A stretch of 64,000 bases of DNA, from contig OZ218958.1 of the NCBI GenBank assembly GCA_965112735.1, positions 2,108,001 to 2,172,000 on the forward strand, read 5' to 3'. This DNA is from Phaeosaccion multiseriatum (taxonomy: Eukaryota; Ochrophyta, other classes). A program made the translations under genes and the position numbers. Shown here piece by piece: positions 27,301 through 39,615 of this stretch; position 1 is the first letter of the stretch; every line of letters starts with the position of its first letter. The notes beneath the pieces were generated by a model. That model did no database searches and was not told where the DNA came from. It worked only from the letters and a program-made list of their open reading frames with translations.

Positions 27301-30300
27301 CACTGCATGGCCACAACAGTGCCCAGTGGGGACTCGAATGGGCTCAAAAGGCCCAATCTGGCCCCTGGTTGGGCCCGAGGCAAGCATTTGCGGGGCACAA
27401 ACAGGCCAAATGACGGGTTGGCGTGTCATACCATGCGCTCGCAGAGCATTGGATCAGCACGACTGGCCTATCTGACACACCGCATCGCCACAACAGCGCC
27501 CAGTGGGGACTCGAATGGGCTCAAAAGGCCCAATCTGGCCCCAGGTTGGGCCCGAAGCAAGCATTTGCGGGGCACAAACAGGCCAAATGACGGGTTGGCG
27601 TGTCATACCATGCGCGCGCAGAGCATTGGATCAGCACGACTGGCCTCACCGACACACTGCATCGCCACAACAGCGCCCAGTGGGGACTCGAATGGGCTCA
27701 AAAGGCCCAATCTGGCCCCTGATTAGGCCCAAAGCAAGCATTTGCGGGGCACAAACAGGCCAAATGACGGGTTGGCGTGTCATAACATGCGCCCGCAGAG
27801 CATTGGATCAGCACGACTGGCCTATCCGACACACTGCATCGCCATAACAGCGCCCAGTGGGGACTCGAATGGGCTCAAAAGGCCCAATCCGGCCCCAGGT
27901 TGGGCCCAAAGCAAGCATTTGCGGGGCACCGACAGGCCAAATGACGGGTTGGCGTGTCATACCATGCGCCCGCAGAGCATTGGATCAGCACGACTGGCCT
28001 CACCGACACACTGCATCGCCACAACAGCGCCCAGTGGGGACTCGAATGGGCTCAAAAGGCCCAATCCGGCCCCAGGTTGGGCCCAAAGCAAGCATTTGCG
28101 GGGCACCGACAGGCCAAATGACGGGTTGGCGTGTCATACCATGCGCGCCCAGAGCATTGGATCAGCACGACTGGCCTATCCGACACACTGCATCGCCACA
28201 ACAGCGCCCAGTGGGGACTCGAATGGGCTCAAAAGGCCCAATCTGGCCCCAGGTTGGGCCCAAAGCAAGCATTTGCGGGGCACAAACAGGCCAAATGACG
28301 GGTTGGCGTGTCATACCATGCGCGCGCAGAGCATTGGATCAGCACGACTGGCCTCACCGACACACTGCATCGCCACAACAGTGCCCAGTGGGGACTCGAA
28401 TGGGCTCAAGAGGCCCAATCTGGCTCCTGGTTGGGCCCAAAGCAAGCATTTGCGTGGCACAAACAGGCCAAATGACGGGTTGGCGTGTCATACCATGCGC
28501 GCGCAGAGCATTGGATCAGCACGACTGGCCTCACCGACACACTGCATCGCCACAACAGTGCCCAGTGGGGACTCGAATGGGCTCAAAAGGCCCAATCTGG
28601 CCCCTGGTTGGGCCCAAAGCAAGCATTTGCGGGGCACAAACAGGCCAAATGACGGGTTGGCGTGTCATACCATGCGCCCGCAGAGCATTGGATCAGCACG
28701 ACTGGCCTAACCGACACACTGCATCGCCACAACAGCGCCCAGTGGGGACTCGAATGGGCTCAAAAGGCCCAATCCGGCCCCAGGTTGGGCCCAAAGCAAG
28801 CATTTGCGTGGCACAAACAGGCCAAATGACGGGTTGGCGTGTCATACCATGCGCGCGCAGAGCATTGGATCAGCACGACTGGCCTATCCGACACACTGCA
28901 TGGCCACAACAGTGCCCAGTGGGGACTCGAATGGGCTCAAAAGGCCCAATCCGGCCCCAGGTTGGGCCCAAAGCAAGCATTTGCGGGGCACAAACAGGCC
29001 AAATGACGGGTTGGCGTGTCATACCATGCGCGCGCAGAGCATTGGATCAGCACGACTGGCCTCACCGACACACTGCATCGCCACAACAGCGCCCAGTGGG
29101 GACTCGAATGGGCTCAAAAGGCCCAATCTGGCCCCTGGTTGGGCCCAAAGCAAGCATTTGCGGGGCACAAACAGGCCAAATGACGGGTTGGCGTGTCATA
29201 CCATGCGCCCGCAGAGCATTGGATCAGCACGACTGGCCTAACCGACACACTGCATCGCCACAACAGCGCCCAGTGGGGACTCGAATGGGCTCAAAAGGCC
29301 CAATCCGGCCCCAGGTTGGGCCCAAAGCAAGCATTTGCGTGGCACAAACAGGCCAAATGACGGGTTGGCGTGTCATACCATGCGCGCGCAGAGCATTGGA
29401 TCAGCACGACTGGCCTATCCGACACACTGCATGGCCACAACAGTGCCCAGTGGGGACTCGAATGGGCTCAAAAGGCCCAATCTGGCCCCTGGTTGGGCCC
29501 AAAGCAAGCATTTGCGGGGCACAAACAGGCCAAATGACGGGTTGGCGTGTCATACCATGCGCCCGCAGAGCATTGGATCAGCACGACTGGCCTCACCGAC
29601 ACACTGCATCGCCACAACAGTGCCCAGTGGGGACTCGAATGGGCTCAAAAGGCCCAATTTGGCCCCTGGTTGGGCCCGAAGCAAGCATTTGCGGGGCACA
29701 AACAGGCCAAATGACGGGTTGGCGTGTCATACCATGCGCGCGCAGAGCATTGGATCAGCACGACTGGCCTCACCGACACACTGCATCGCCACAACAGCGC
29801 CCAGTGGGGACTCGAATGGGCTCAAAAGGCCCAATCCGGCCCCAGGTTGGGCCCAAAGCAAGCATTTGCGTGGCACAAACAGGCCAAATGACGGGTTGGC
29901 GTGTCATACCATGCGCTCGCAGAGCATTGGATCAGCACGACTGGCCTATCTGACACACCGCATCGCCACAACAGCGCCCAGTGGGGACTCGAATGGGCTC
30001 AAAAGGCCCAATCTGGCCCCAGGTTGGGCCCGAAGCAAGCATTTGCGGGGCACAAACAGGCCAAATGACGGGTTGGCGTGTCATACCATGCGCGCGCAGA
30101 GCATTGGATCAGCACGACTGGCCTCACCGACACACTGCATCGCCACAACAGCGCCCAGTGGGGACTCGAATGGGCTCAAAAGGCCCAATCTGGCCCCTGA
30201 TTAGGCCCAAAGCAAGCATTTGCGGGGCACAAACAGGCCAAATGACGGGTTGGCGTGTCATACCATGCGCGCGCAGAGCATTGGATCAGCACGACTGGCC

Positions 30301-31937
30301 TCACCGACACACTGCATCGCCACAACAGCGCCCAGTGGGGACTCGAATGGGCTCAAAAGGCCCAATCCGGCCCCAGGTTGGGCCCAAAGCAAGCATTTGC
30401 GTGGCACAAACAGGCCAAATGACGGGTTGGCGTGTCATACCATGCGCGCGCAGAGCATTGGATCAGCACGACTGGCCTATCCGACACACTGCATCGCCAC
30501 AACAGCGCCCAGTGGGGACTCGAATGGGCTCAAAAGGCCCAATCCGGCCCCAGGTTGGGCCCAAAGCAAGCATTTGCGTGGCACAAACAGGCCAAATGAC
30601 GGGTTGGCGTGTCATACCATGCGCGCGCAGAGCATTGGATCAGCACGACTGGCCTAACCGACACACTGCATCGCCACAACAGTGCCCAGTGGGGACTCGA
30701 ATGGGCTCAAAAGGCCCAATCTGGCCCCTGGTTGGGCCCAAAGCAAGCATTTGCGAGCACAACCAGGCCGAATGACGGGTTGGCGTGTCATACCATAGCC
30801 GCACAGAGCATTGGATCAGCACGACTGGCCTATCCGACGCACTGCATGGCCACAACAGCGCCCAGTGGGGACTCGAATGGGCTCAAAAGGCCCAATCCGG
30901 CCCCAGGTTGGGCCCAAAGCAAGCATTTGCGGGGCACAAACAGGCCAAATGACGGGTTGGCGTGTCATACCATGCGCGCGCAGAGCATTGGATCAGCACG
31001 ACTGGCCTCACCGACACACTGCATCGCCACAACAGCGCTCAGTGGGGCGTTCAATGGGCTCAAAAGGCCCAATCCGGCCCCTGGTTGGGCCCAAAGCAAG
31101 CATTTGCGGGGCACAAACAGGCCAAATGACGGGTTGGCGTGTCATACCATAGCCGCACAGAGCATTGGATCAGCACGACTGGCCTATCTGACACACTGCA
31201 TCGCCACAACAGCGCCCAGTGGGGACTCGAATGGGCTCAAAAGGCCCAATCTGGCCCCAGGTTGGGCCCAAAGCAAGCATTTGCGGGGCACAAACAGGCC
31301 AAATGACGGGTTGGCGTGTCATACCATGCGCGCGCAGAGCATTGGATCAGCACGACTGGCCTCACCGACACACTGCATCGCCACAACAGTGCCCAGTGGG
31401 GACTCGAATGGGCTCAAAAGGCCCAATCTGGCTCCTGGTTGGGCCCAAAGCAAGCATTTGCGGGGCACAAACAGGCCAAATGACGGGTTGGCGTGTCATA
31501 CCATGCGCGCGCAGAGCATTGGATCAGCACGACTGGCCTAACCGACACACTGCATCGCCACAACAGTGCCCAGTGGGGACTCGAATGGGCTCAAAAGGCC
31601 CAATCCGGCCCCAGGTTGGGCCCAAAGCAAGCATTTGCGGGGCACAAACAGGCCAAATGACGGGTTGGCGTGTCATACCATGCCCGCGCAGAGCATTGGA
31701 TCAGCACGACTGGCCTATCCGACACACTGCATCGCCATAACAGCGCCCAGTGGGGACTCGAATGGGCTCAAAAGGCCCAATCTGGCTCCTGGTTGGGCCC
31801 AAAGCAAGCATTTGCGGGGCACAAACAGGCCAAATGACGGGTTGGCGTGTCATACCATGCGCGCGCAGAGCATTGGATCAGCACGACTGGCCTTACCGAC
31901 ACACTGCATCGCCACAACAGCGCCCAGTGGGGACTCG

Positions 31938-32206
31938 ATGTGCACTGTCTCCGTTGCTTTAGTAGGCGGCAACACACTCCAAGGCCTCTCCTCTTCTAAA
32001 TTGGTACAAAAGTACTTTGCAACAAGTCTTCCGGGGGAGAGGCCGCTCCCGTCGGGGCTGGACCCCCCAAGGAGGGGGCACTGCCCCTCGGGCCCTCACT
32101 CTCCCGCCCACTCCCTCATCTCTGCTCCGCGAGAAACAAAGTTCCGTTGCTGCGCTGCTGAACAGGCTACCACGTCGACTTGGCCTATAGTTCCTACCTC
32201 ACTCCT
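31938..32206. other. Edge between satellite and genes, with a relict of the inserted element's end
   Basis: The satellite breaks off in mid-monomer and about 270 bp of unrelated sequence leads to the stop codon of the next gene. Near 32129-32164 the words CGCGAGAAACAAAGTTCCG and GCGCTGCTGAACAG resemble the right end of repeat B (GCGAGAACAGAACTTCCG and TCGCTGCTGAAGCAG). The segment also begins TG and that match ends CA. It may be an old end of the same element family, and it probably also serves as 3' UTR for the NOL8-like gene. Confidence 0.45.
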
Positions 32207-34557
32207 CTATCGATGAAACTTCCTCGCCACCCTGTGCTTCTTCTTAAAGTCATGCGTCAGTCCGAGACGAAGCTCTCGCCAGGCCTCCTTAAGAGAATGA
32301 ACATCAGCCGAACGGCTGAAGATGGTGCCCTGAGTGAAGAGAATAACAGCGAGGGGAGTTGGGAACAACAGAGTGTGTGAAAGTGCCTGTAGGAACCCCA
32401 GAAACCAATCCTCGCAAGTTCTCACCATACTTTCGGAATCTCCAACATGGGACCATATGCCAGTGCTCTTTCCTTCTGTGAGCACTACAGGTGAATCGAG
32501 TAGCTTTTGGCGCTTGGAGTCACCGCTTGTGCCATCATCTTCCGTTTCCCCAGAACCCCCGAAGTGCTCGTCCATGTCTTTGAAAGAGAAATGGGTGTTC
32601 TCCCTCCTGCTCGCGGACGTCGCAGCGTTCTGCTCGGACTCGGCGAAGAGCGTGTCTGCGGGGGGCAGGGCAAGAGCTTCGGTCGCACCCGCCCGGACGC
32701 CGCCAAACAGAGAAGAAAGCGAGAACCCTGCTGCTTCATTTGTCTTCCCTTGGCCGCTCCTCTCTGGAACAGGCTTCTTCGTCACCCTGCACATCACAAG
32801 AGAGCATGTTAAGACCTGGCAGACGTTCTTGGTTGTCAGGGTGCCCATTCCATCAAGCACACTATGACGCCCCACCTGAAGATATCGTGAAGGGCTCCAA
32901 ACTCTGCTCGGTACGTTCCAAGGCTTTCCAGTGGAGAAGACGTGCCGTTCGCACTTGCAGCACTCCCCTTACTATTATCCACAACACGCGCAATGCGAGC
33001 AGGGAGTTGATCCTTCTCTGGCGAGTTTCTCATCACCTCCATTTCCTGGGTACAAGCTGACGGGTCAAACCGTGCGGCGGGGGAAGCGACAGTGTCCACT
33101 TTCCTTGCAGAAGCTGCTGCTGTATTCCCGAACATGGAGCTCAAGATGCCTGTGGGTAGGGTAGGAAAGAGAGATGCTATCATCGCTGCAGGAGTATGTG
33201 TGAGTGCTGAACGTACTGACGTACCTAGACTTGTCTTCACCTCGTCCTGCACTTGGGACTCATGCAGATTGTCTGTGTCCTCTCCTCCTCCAGTCTCCTG
33301 TAACATACACGCACATACACACACAACACACAAGTGGGTCCCCGCAAAGAGGGGGGAGTTGGAGGTAGTAAGGAATGAATGACGCTCGTGGGGCTGTAGG
33401 TATAGATAGATATATGAAGTATGATAGCACCGAGGAGGGAGGCTACTTACGTCGTCTCCCATGTCCACATCCGACGCTTCTTCAGCGAATCTCTCGTCCA
33501 TTCGGAATCGTCTGTCTCCTCCAAAGCGGCGCTCTAAACGCATGAGATCTCCCCCTTTCGTCCCTTCAAACTGGGGCCTGCTTTCGAACTCGTCCCCCTC
33601 CTCACTTGCGTTACTGCCCACCCCCTCCCCGCTGCCCAGCTCGGCCTCATCGTCATCGTCGTCATCAAACAAGGACTTCTTCTTGCCAGCGTCAGCATCA
33701 GCCCCCTGCTGGCGAACATCACGGGGGCTCTGGCTCCGAGTCAAGTCCTCCTCGTCACTCTCGTCCTCTGAGTCACTGCCGCCGCTTGTGGGTCGTCCCC
33801 AGTCAAAGGCCAAGTCCACCTCGGCATCTTCTTCTTCGGGGGCCGGGCCCGATTCGGCAGCCATAGCCTTAAGAGCGCACAACGTACGCTGCTCTTCTTC
33901 CGAAAGCCACAGCTCCTGAATGCTCTTTCGTGGAGGACTGTGCAGGCTTGGCGGGAATAGCTTTTTTTGTCTCCCACGCCGTACGCCCTTTTTGCTTGCC
34001 CACATGTCGTCCTTTGAAAGCTCACCCCTGCTCGTGCTCTTCGGGGCTTCCCGGTCACTCTTTACAGGACTCTCATTCTCAACCTCTGGAACAGGGTCTA
34101 CGAACATTGGAGGCATACCCGGCCTCTTCCTGATCCGCATCGCCCTCGCTCTCCTCGACATCTCGTGCAGTGCTTGGGATGGTCCTGGAGTCTCCCCGTT
34201 TCCCTTACTCGCGCTGCCGCCAGCCCCCTCCACGCCTCGCAAGCGTCGCTGCTCGCTCTCCTGCTCGGCCTTCAGCTTCTCCAAGTATCCCCCATTCGCC
34301 AGCTCCACTTTCAGCTTGCAGCCTTTCCATCGCGTCCCGTGGTAGCTCCGAATGCACCGCGTGGCGGCATCCCCAGCCCCCTCCCCTGCAATGTTCAGGT
34401 ACCCGAAGCCTCGAAATGCTCCCGTGTCAGCGTCCTTCATGAGCTCCGTGCCTTCCACCCTGCTCTCCGTGACTGGCGCAATCGCCCTCACAAAAATCGC
34501 CGCCAGCTCATCTGCTCTCACATCCCTTGGTAGCCCGCCCACGTACACACGGGCCAT
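32207..34557 (-). CDS. RRM-containing nucleolar protein, NOL8-like
   Basis: Three exons read on the minus strand (34557-33451, 33297-32876, 32786-32207) encode about 702 residues in one frame. Residues 1 to about 85 form an RNA-recognition motif with RNP2 (VYVGGL) and RNP1 (RGFGYLNI). The middle is long, acidic and serine-rich, with a run of six Asp. The C-terminus has a conserved-looking block with LKEAWRELR and HDFKKKHRVARK, as in NOL8-type proteins. Those are nucleolar factors involved in ribosome biogenesis; here that role is inferred. The ATG at 34557 fits because the RRM starts at once. The 153-bp intron is a multiple of three without a stop, so its retention would insert 51 residues; its ends GTAAGTAG...TTACAG are canonical. 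The gene diverges from the transportin gene, with 114 bp between start codons. Confidence 0.75.
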
Positions 34558-34671
34558 AGCAACAAACAATTGTCAGCTCGCTCGTGTATCGGCCGCTTGG
34601 ATCGATTCACAGATGGCCCAAAATCTCTTCTCAACACCCCTCCTGTTCCCGCTCTTCCGACCCGCAGGGTC
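34558..34671. promoter_or_regulatory. Divergent promoter region (NOL8-like / transportin)
   Basis: Only 114 bp separate the two start codons, so both core promoters and both 5' UTRs must lie here or overlap the genes. I see no clear TATA box. The assignment rests on the head-to-head arrangement alone. Confidence 0.5.
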
Positions 34672-37600
34672 ATGTCTGAGGCGCAATGGCGCCCAGAAGA
34701 TGCGCAAGTGCTTCAGATTGTGCATCTCCTGGAGGTGAGGCTTGCCCCTTGAGGGTAAGGCTTGTATCGTGGGCGGCATTCATTCAATGCCTTACCAACT
34801 TGTTCCCTTCCCTCCCACCCGTACTCTGCTCTGCTGAAAGGTTTTGTATAATCCGGCAGCGGCGTCGCAGCACCGGCAAGCCCAGGCGGCCTTGGATGCC
34901 TTCATGAGTAATCCAGAGTTTGGCCCGAGCCTGGCGTACATGTTTGCACAACCCCTGCAAGCAGTTCCTCCCTCCCTGCGGCAGCTCGCAGGACTCGTAT
35001 TAAAAAATGTCGTCAAGTCGAGATATACTGCTATGCCGCCTGGGGCGCAGCAAGCGATTCAGGCAAGGGGGTTTGCTTTGTTGGCGTGTGTGCTGGATTG
35101 TGTAGGTTAAGCGACGTCATGGCTCCATTTCACAGGCGAGGTCTCTGCAGGCCGCACGGGACCCTGAGCGCCCAATACGGATGACTGCGGGTAGCGTCAT
35201 CAGGTACGCGTATAAGAGAAGACGAGCGAAGTAAAGAGTGGGAGAGGTCTTCGATTTAAAACGCTTTCCGCTTCTCCACTCTCATGCGCAGCACGGTACT
35301 GTCGCAATCCGATGTTCGAGCTTGGCCAGGCCTCCTTCCTGCCTTGGTGGATAGACTGGATAGCGAAGACGAAGCGCAGGTTCGAGCTCTGCGCCTTTGG
35401 GAGTTGGGCTGCGCGGATGCGGGTGAATCTTACCTGCCTGCTGTGCCGTGATGATGTCCCGGATAGGTGGAGGGGTCTCTAGACACGCTGCTGAAGGTGT
35501 GCGAGGAGGGCGGAGCGGCGCCGCTGGACAGCGAAGAAATGGGCCGCCCCTTGAACGTGCTGGTTCCAAAGGCAAGCATTTGATCAGCAATCAGACACAG
35601 TTGTTGGAATATTCTCTAGCTGACGAAGAGTGCTCCTCGCTGCAGATGCTTGCCCTCTTCTCGCACTCGAGTGAGGTGGTGCGAAAGTATGCCTTGGGGT
35701 GCATCAACAATCTCCTGGGATTGATGCCTCAGGTAAGGAAACATGCATGCCACGCGCTCGGGGTTGTTGGTCACCGCTACGTTTCATGCGTGTCTGTCCC
35801 GCGTGCTGCAGGCTCTCGTTGTGCACATGGCAGAGTTTCTACAGGGCCTGTCTGCTTTGGCCTCTGATCAGTCGGCAGGGATACGGCAGCTCGTGTGTAA
35901 GGTAAATGGATGGCTCTTCCAACAACACGGGTGCTACGCTTCGGTGCTCACCTCGCGGCTTCTGTGTCATTACCCAACCCCATAGGCGATAGTGACCCTC
36001 GCACAAGTCGACCCCAAGCTGCTGATGCCCAACATGGAGGGCTTTTGCCGCTTCATGCTCACGGCCATGACTGACCCTGAGCACAGCGTTGCGATTGAAG
36101 CTGGCGAGTTTTGGCAGGCGTATTGTGACATTGCAGGAGACTTCTCCTACGGAGATGAGACGAGGTAAAGTGTGTATGTAGTGCGAAGGGGCGTAATGGA
36201 GGCGAATGACCTAAGCGTGTGCTTTGCATGTCTTGCTACAAGGTGGGAGGAGATGGCTGGAGTGCTACCGCAGCTGGTGCCTGTTCTGCTGGACGGTATG
36301 GTGTACTCGGCAGACGATGTTGCAGAATTTGCGACCAGCGATGTTATGAATGCCGCCGGAGTACCAGATAGACCTGAGGTAATGAATGGCGAGGCTCGTC
36401 CTGCCGCCCCTGTGGGGTATGGTATGGTATGGTATGGTAGCCACGCCCCTCTAACGCACCCGTGCTTGCACAGGACCTTCGACCGGCGTTTCATCGAGGG
36501 AAGGGGCAGGGGGCGGGCGGTGAGGACGAAGTGGACGAGTGGAACCTGAGAAAGTGCTCCGCCAGCGCGCTTGACAGGTACGGGTAAAGTGAACTGAGTG
36601 TCAGGGGACTCGGACCCTGCCTCGCACCGAGTTTCACCGATTCTGTCCTCTCTGTGTTGTCTGTGATGCCCTCGTGCGGGTGGTTTCTCTTCCGCTCTCC
36701 AGTATCGCGGAGACGTTTGGACAAGAAAAAGTGCTGCCTGTGCTTCTCCCCTGCTTAGAGGTGCGTGAAACGGGCGAAGGCTGAGGAACACCACCACTTG
36801 TGTGCCCCAGGCGTGTCAGTCCTGCGGTATGCTCTACCCCTTCCTCGATCTGACGTTATGGGCTCGTTGTTTCCGCCGTGTTCTTCTTCCTCTCGACCTT
36901 TCAGGAAAGGCTTGGTTCGCAGAACGTTTGGGTGCGGGAAAGCGCGCTGCTGGCGCTGGGAGCAGTAGCGCCAGGTTGTATGGACGGGTAAGATATTGCG
37001 CTGAATGGCGCGGGGGGGAGGGCATTGGGGCGTTTGCTTGCTGCATTTAGTGATGTCGAGTCTCTTTCTCAACCCATGGTGGTCGCCCGCCTCTCTAACT
37101 CTTGCAGGCTCGTGAATGATCTTCCAAAGCTCCTGCACTTCCTTGTGACCCAAGTGGAGGACGGCACCCCCCAGATCCGCAGCATCGCGTGCTGGACCCT
37201 GTCGAGATACTCCAGCTGGATCTTCCTCGAGGTGAGGCCCCTACGGAGCACCCCGCTTCGCTGCTTTCGCCCCTTACCCTTGCCTCCCTTACCTCCCTAC
37301 TGCCCCCTCTCTTCCACCAGGATGCCGGGAGCGCTTTCAGAGAAGGAGTGCTGCACGCCCTCACTCGGAATTGCCTGGACGAGGACAAGAGGGTCCAAGA
37401 GGCTGGTAAGTACACGACGGTTCGGCCACCGTTTGTTTCCAGACTTGGGGGGAGGAGAGACCAGCGGGGGTGCCAAGACTACCATCAAGAGAGAGAGTCA
37501 TTGAAGAACCTTGGGGCCGTAAGCAGGGCATTTCTTCTCCTCTTCCCTCCCTGTCCAGGCTGACGCGGGCTTGGTAGCACTTGGATCTCTGTGTTGGTTG

Positions 37601-39599
37601 CCGACCTGACGTGACCTCTGTTCTTGTGTGTCCTCCTCGTCTCCTCCTCGTTGGAACAGCTTGCTCAGCTTTCGCAACTGTCGCTGACGTCGCTGGCGGA
37701 GACTTGGAGCCCGCTCTGCCGCACATTTTGGAGGTGAGCGCGGTCGTTGCAGTGTGCCCGGGCCTCTCTTTGTCTCTCTTACGCCCCTCTCTCCCCCCCC
37801 CCCCTCCACACCCCGCCTCCGAAGCGGCTCGTGGCGGCAATGCGGAAGTACCAGAAGCGAAATCTCATCTACCTCTACGATACCATCGGGACCTTGGCCG
37901 ACTCAGTGGGCCCTGGCCTGGCCACCCCTCAGGTGAGGCACTCATTCTAAAGAGGAGGAGGATGTTATCGTTTCTAAGTCAACCACTTTCCCTTCGCCCC
38001 CAAGTTCAATGGAACTCTCGTGCCGCTGCTGATGGAGAAGTGGTCAGACCTGGCCGATGACGACTCGCAGGCGTTCCCTCTGTTAGAGTGCCTCACGTCG
38101 GTTGCGCAAGCCATGGGGGCGAGCTTTCAGGTAAGCCAAAGCTGATATCGATGTGTGTGTCTAAATGTGCCCTCTAAGTGCTTCTGTCTGACATCCATCT
38201 CGGGGCAGAACCATGCTGTAGCAACGTATGAGCGGTGTTGTCGCATCATAGAGCAAGCAATTATGCATCTTGCTGCTGTGGAGTCGAAGGAGCCGAATGG
38301 GCACGGCTCTGTCCCCGAGAAGGAGTTCATAGTTTGCTCTCTTGACCTGCTTAGTGGCATGACCGAGGTGAGAGAGAGAGGCAAGGAAAGGGGCCGCAGC
38401 CGCTTTGATTGTACATCAAAATGCTGAGCTGAACTCGTCCCTTTCGATCACGCTTTCCTTGCTGGCAGGGCCTTGGAGCAGGCATGGAAATGCTCGTAGC
38501 GTCCAACAATCTGCTGGCCATACTGTGGGAGTGTATGAAAGACAGCGACGCGTCCGTGAAGCAGAGCGCCTTCGCCCTTCTTGGAGAGTTGGCGAAGGCG
38601 TGCATGCCTCGCGTCATGCCTGCCTTACCGCAGTACATTCATGAATGTAGTGTCAATCTCAGGTCGAGTCAGACGTCCACAGATCAACACGTGTGCACCA
38701 ACGTGGCCTGGGCCATTGGGGAAATTGCCTCCCATGTAGACAAAGCCACTGTGGACAGCTTCGTCCAACCAATAGTTGCAGGCCTTGTGGTACGTACGTC
38801 CAGTTGTGAACAGTCAGTCGTCCTTTTCCCCACTCACTTTACCTTGTCCACTGCGAACACAAACACCCATCCACGCACAAACAGGATGTATTTTTAATAG
38901 AGGACATCAGCGTGGTTCCAGAAACGCTGCTGTCCACCATCGCAGTAACGCTAGGCAGGCTGGGGCGGGTGTCGTCGGCGCTCATGGCTCCCTCCATGGA
39001 ACGGTACATCGGAAAGGTGAGGCGGTGACGCTGGAGTGGGCCGTCCGAGCCTCTCCTCACAATGGTCGCTCTCATGCCGCCTCTTGCTTACCCTGCCTGC
39101 CCCCTTTCCCGCGCGGCAGTGGTGTCACTGCGTAGGCTTCCTCGTGGAGGCAGAGGAGAAGGAGTGCTCCTGCCTCGCTCTCTGCCAGATGATAAGGTGG
39201 GTGCTGTGGTCTCCTGCACTCTGTCTCAGAGCTCTCGCAGTAACTCCGTCCATGCTCTGTGTGTCGCGTCAACTGTCCGTAGGGAAAATCCGCATGCAGT
39301 CGTGAACGACATTGGCCATTTCTGTATGGCTGTCGCCTCCTGGCACGACGCCAATTTTTCCCCCGAGCTCGCAGAGAACTTCAGGTATGGACACATTGGT
39401 GGGCGGGCCAATTCTGTGCGAGATAGGTCGTTGCGGGAGCTCGGCCCAACACCTCACCGGTATCAATCTGCCACCCCTCTCTCCCTCTTTGCATCCCACC
39501 TCCAGGGATGTGCTGGGCCAGTTCAAGGACCCCATCAAGGTGCACTGGCAAAAGTTCCCACCTCCAGTGAGGGACTTTTTGCTCCAATTCTTGCAATGA
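34672..39599 (+). CDS. TNPO1: Transportin-1 / karyopherin beta-2 nuclear import receptor
   Basis: I read 23 exons with consistent phase, giving 894 residues, close to human transportin-1 (about 890-898). HEAT-repeat landmarks line up in order: LAGLVLKNVVK, WPGLLPALVDRLDSED, the short acidic loop leading to DEWNLRKCSASALD, SIACWTLSRYSSW, DEDKRVQEAACSAFAT, YQKRNLIYLYDTIGTLADSV, CSLDLLSGMTEGLG, KQSAFALLGELAKAC, CTNVAWAIGEI and FCMAVASWHDAN. The family carries PY-NLS cargo such as hnRNP proteins through nuclear pores and releases it on RanGTP. The regulatory H8 loop is much shorter and less acidic than in animals. Two introns appear to use GC donors: after 35062 (CAG then GCAAGG) and after 35571 (AAG then GCAAGC). 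Exon borders include 34672-34734, 34841-35062, 35136-35203, 35292-35379, 35467-35571, 38469-38789 and 39506-39599. The stop is 16 bp from that of the convergent RWD gene. Confidence 0.95.
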
Positions 39600-39615
39600 T
39601 AAGAAATAGAGGGCC

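Larger units (their letters stand above)
9348..31937. repeat. 177-bp satellite array, right segment with higher-order repeats
   Basis: About 128 further monomers of the same 177-bp satellite, all in the same orientation. Blocks of monomers recur at exact multiples of 177: 12-monomer (2124 bp) and 10-monomer (1770 bp) blocks, plus longer-range duplications. The segment 10863-11816 matches 4526-5479 at an offset of 6337 bp, which is the 3498-bp insertion plus 16 monomers (allowing for three 180-bp units and one 2-bp deletion). A distinctive monomer containing CCCAATGGGGCGTTCAATGG recurs near 4000, 12290, 15290, 16530, 17415 and 18655. The array stops abruptly at 31937 in mid-monomer after GGGGACTCGA. 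Long open frames (up to 873 codons, 9620-12241) are by-products of the period. Confidence 0.97.

Noticed and set aside
1-31937. CRISPR array
   Set aside because: Repeats are 177 bp, contiguous and without unique spacers, and the surrounding genes are eukaryotic.
32334-32867. 177-codon plus-strand frame opposite the NOL8-like gene
   Set aside because: It is the complement of the NOL8-like C-terminal exon, which matches its family and splices in phase with the RRM exon.
36419-36440. GGTAT pentamer repeat as a regulatory site
   Set aside because: It is a four-unit simple repeat in a transportin intron, with nothing to indicate function.
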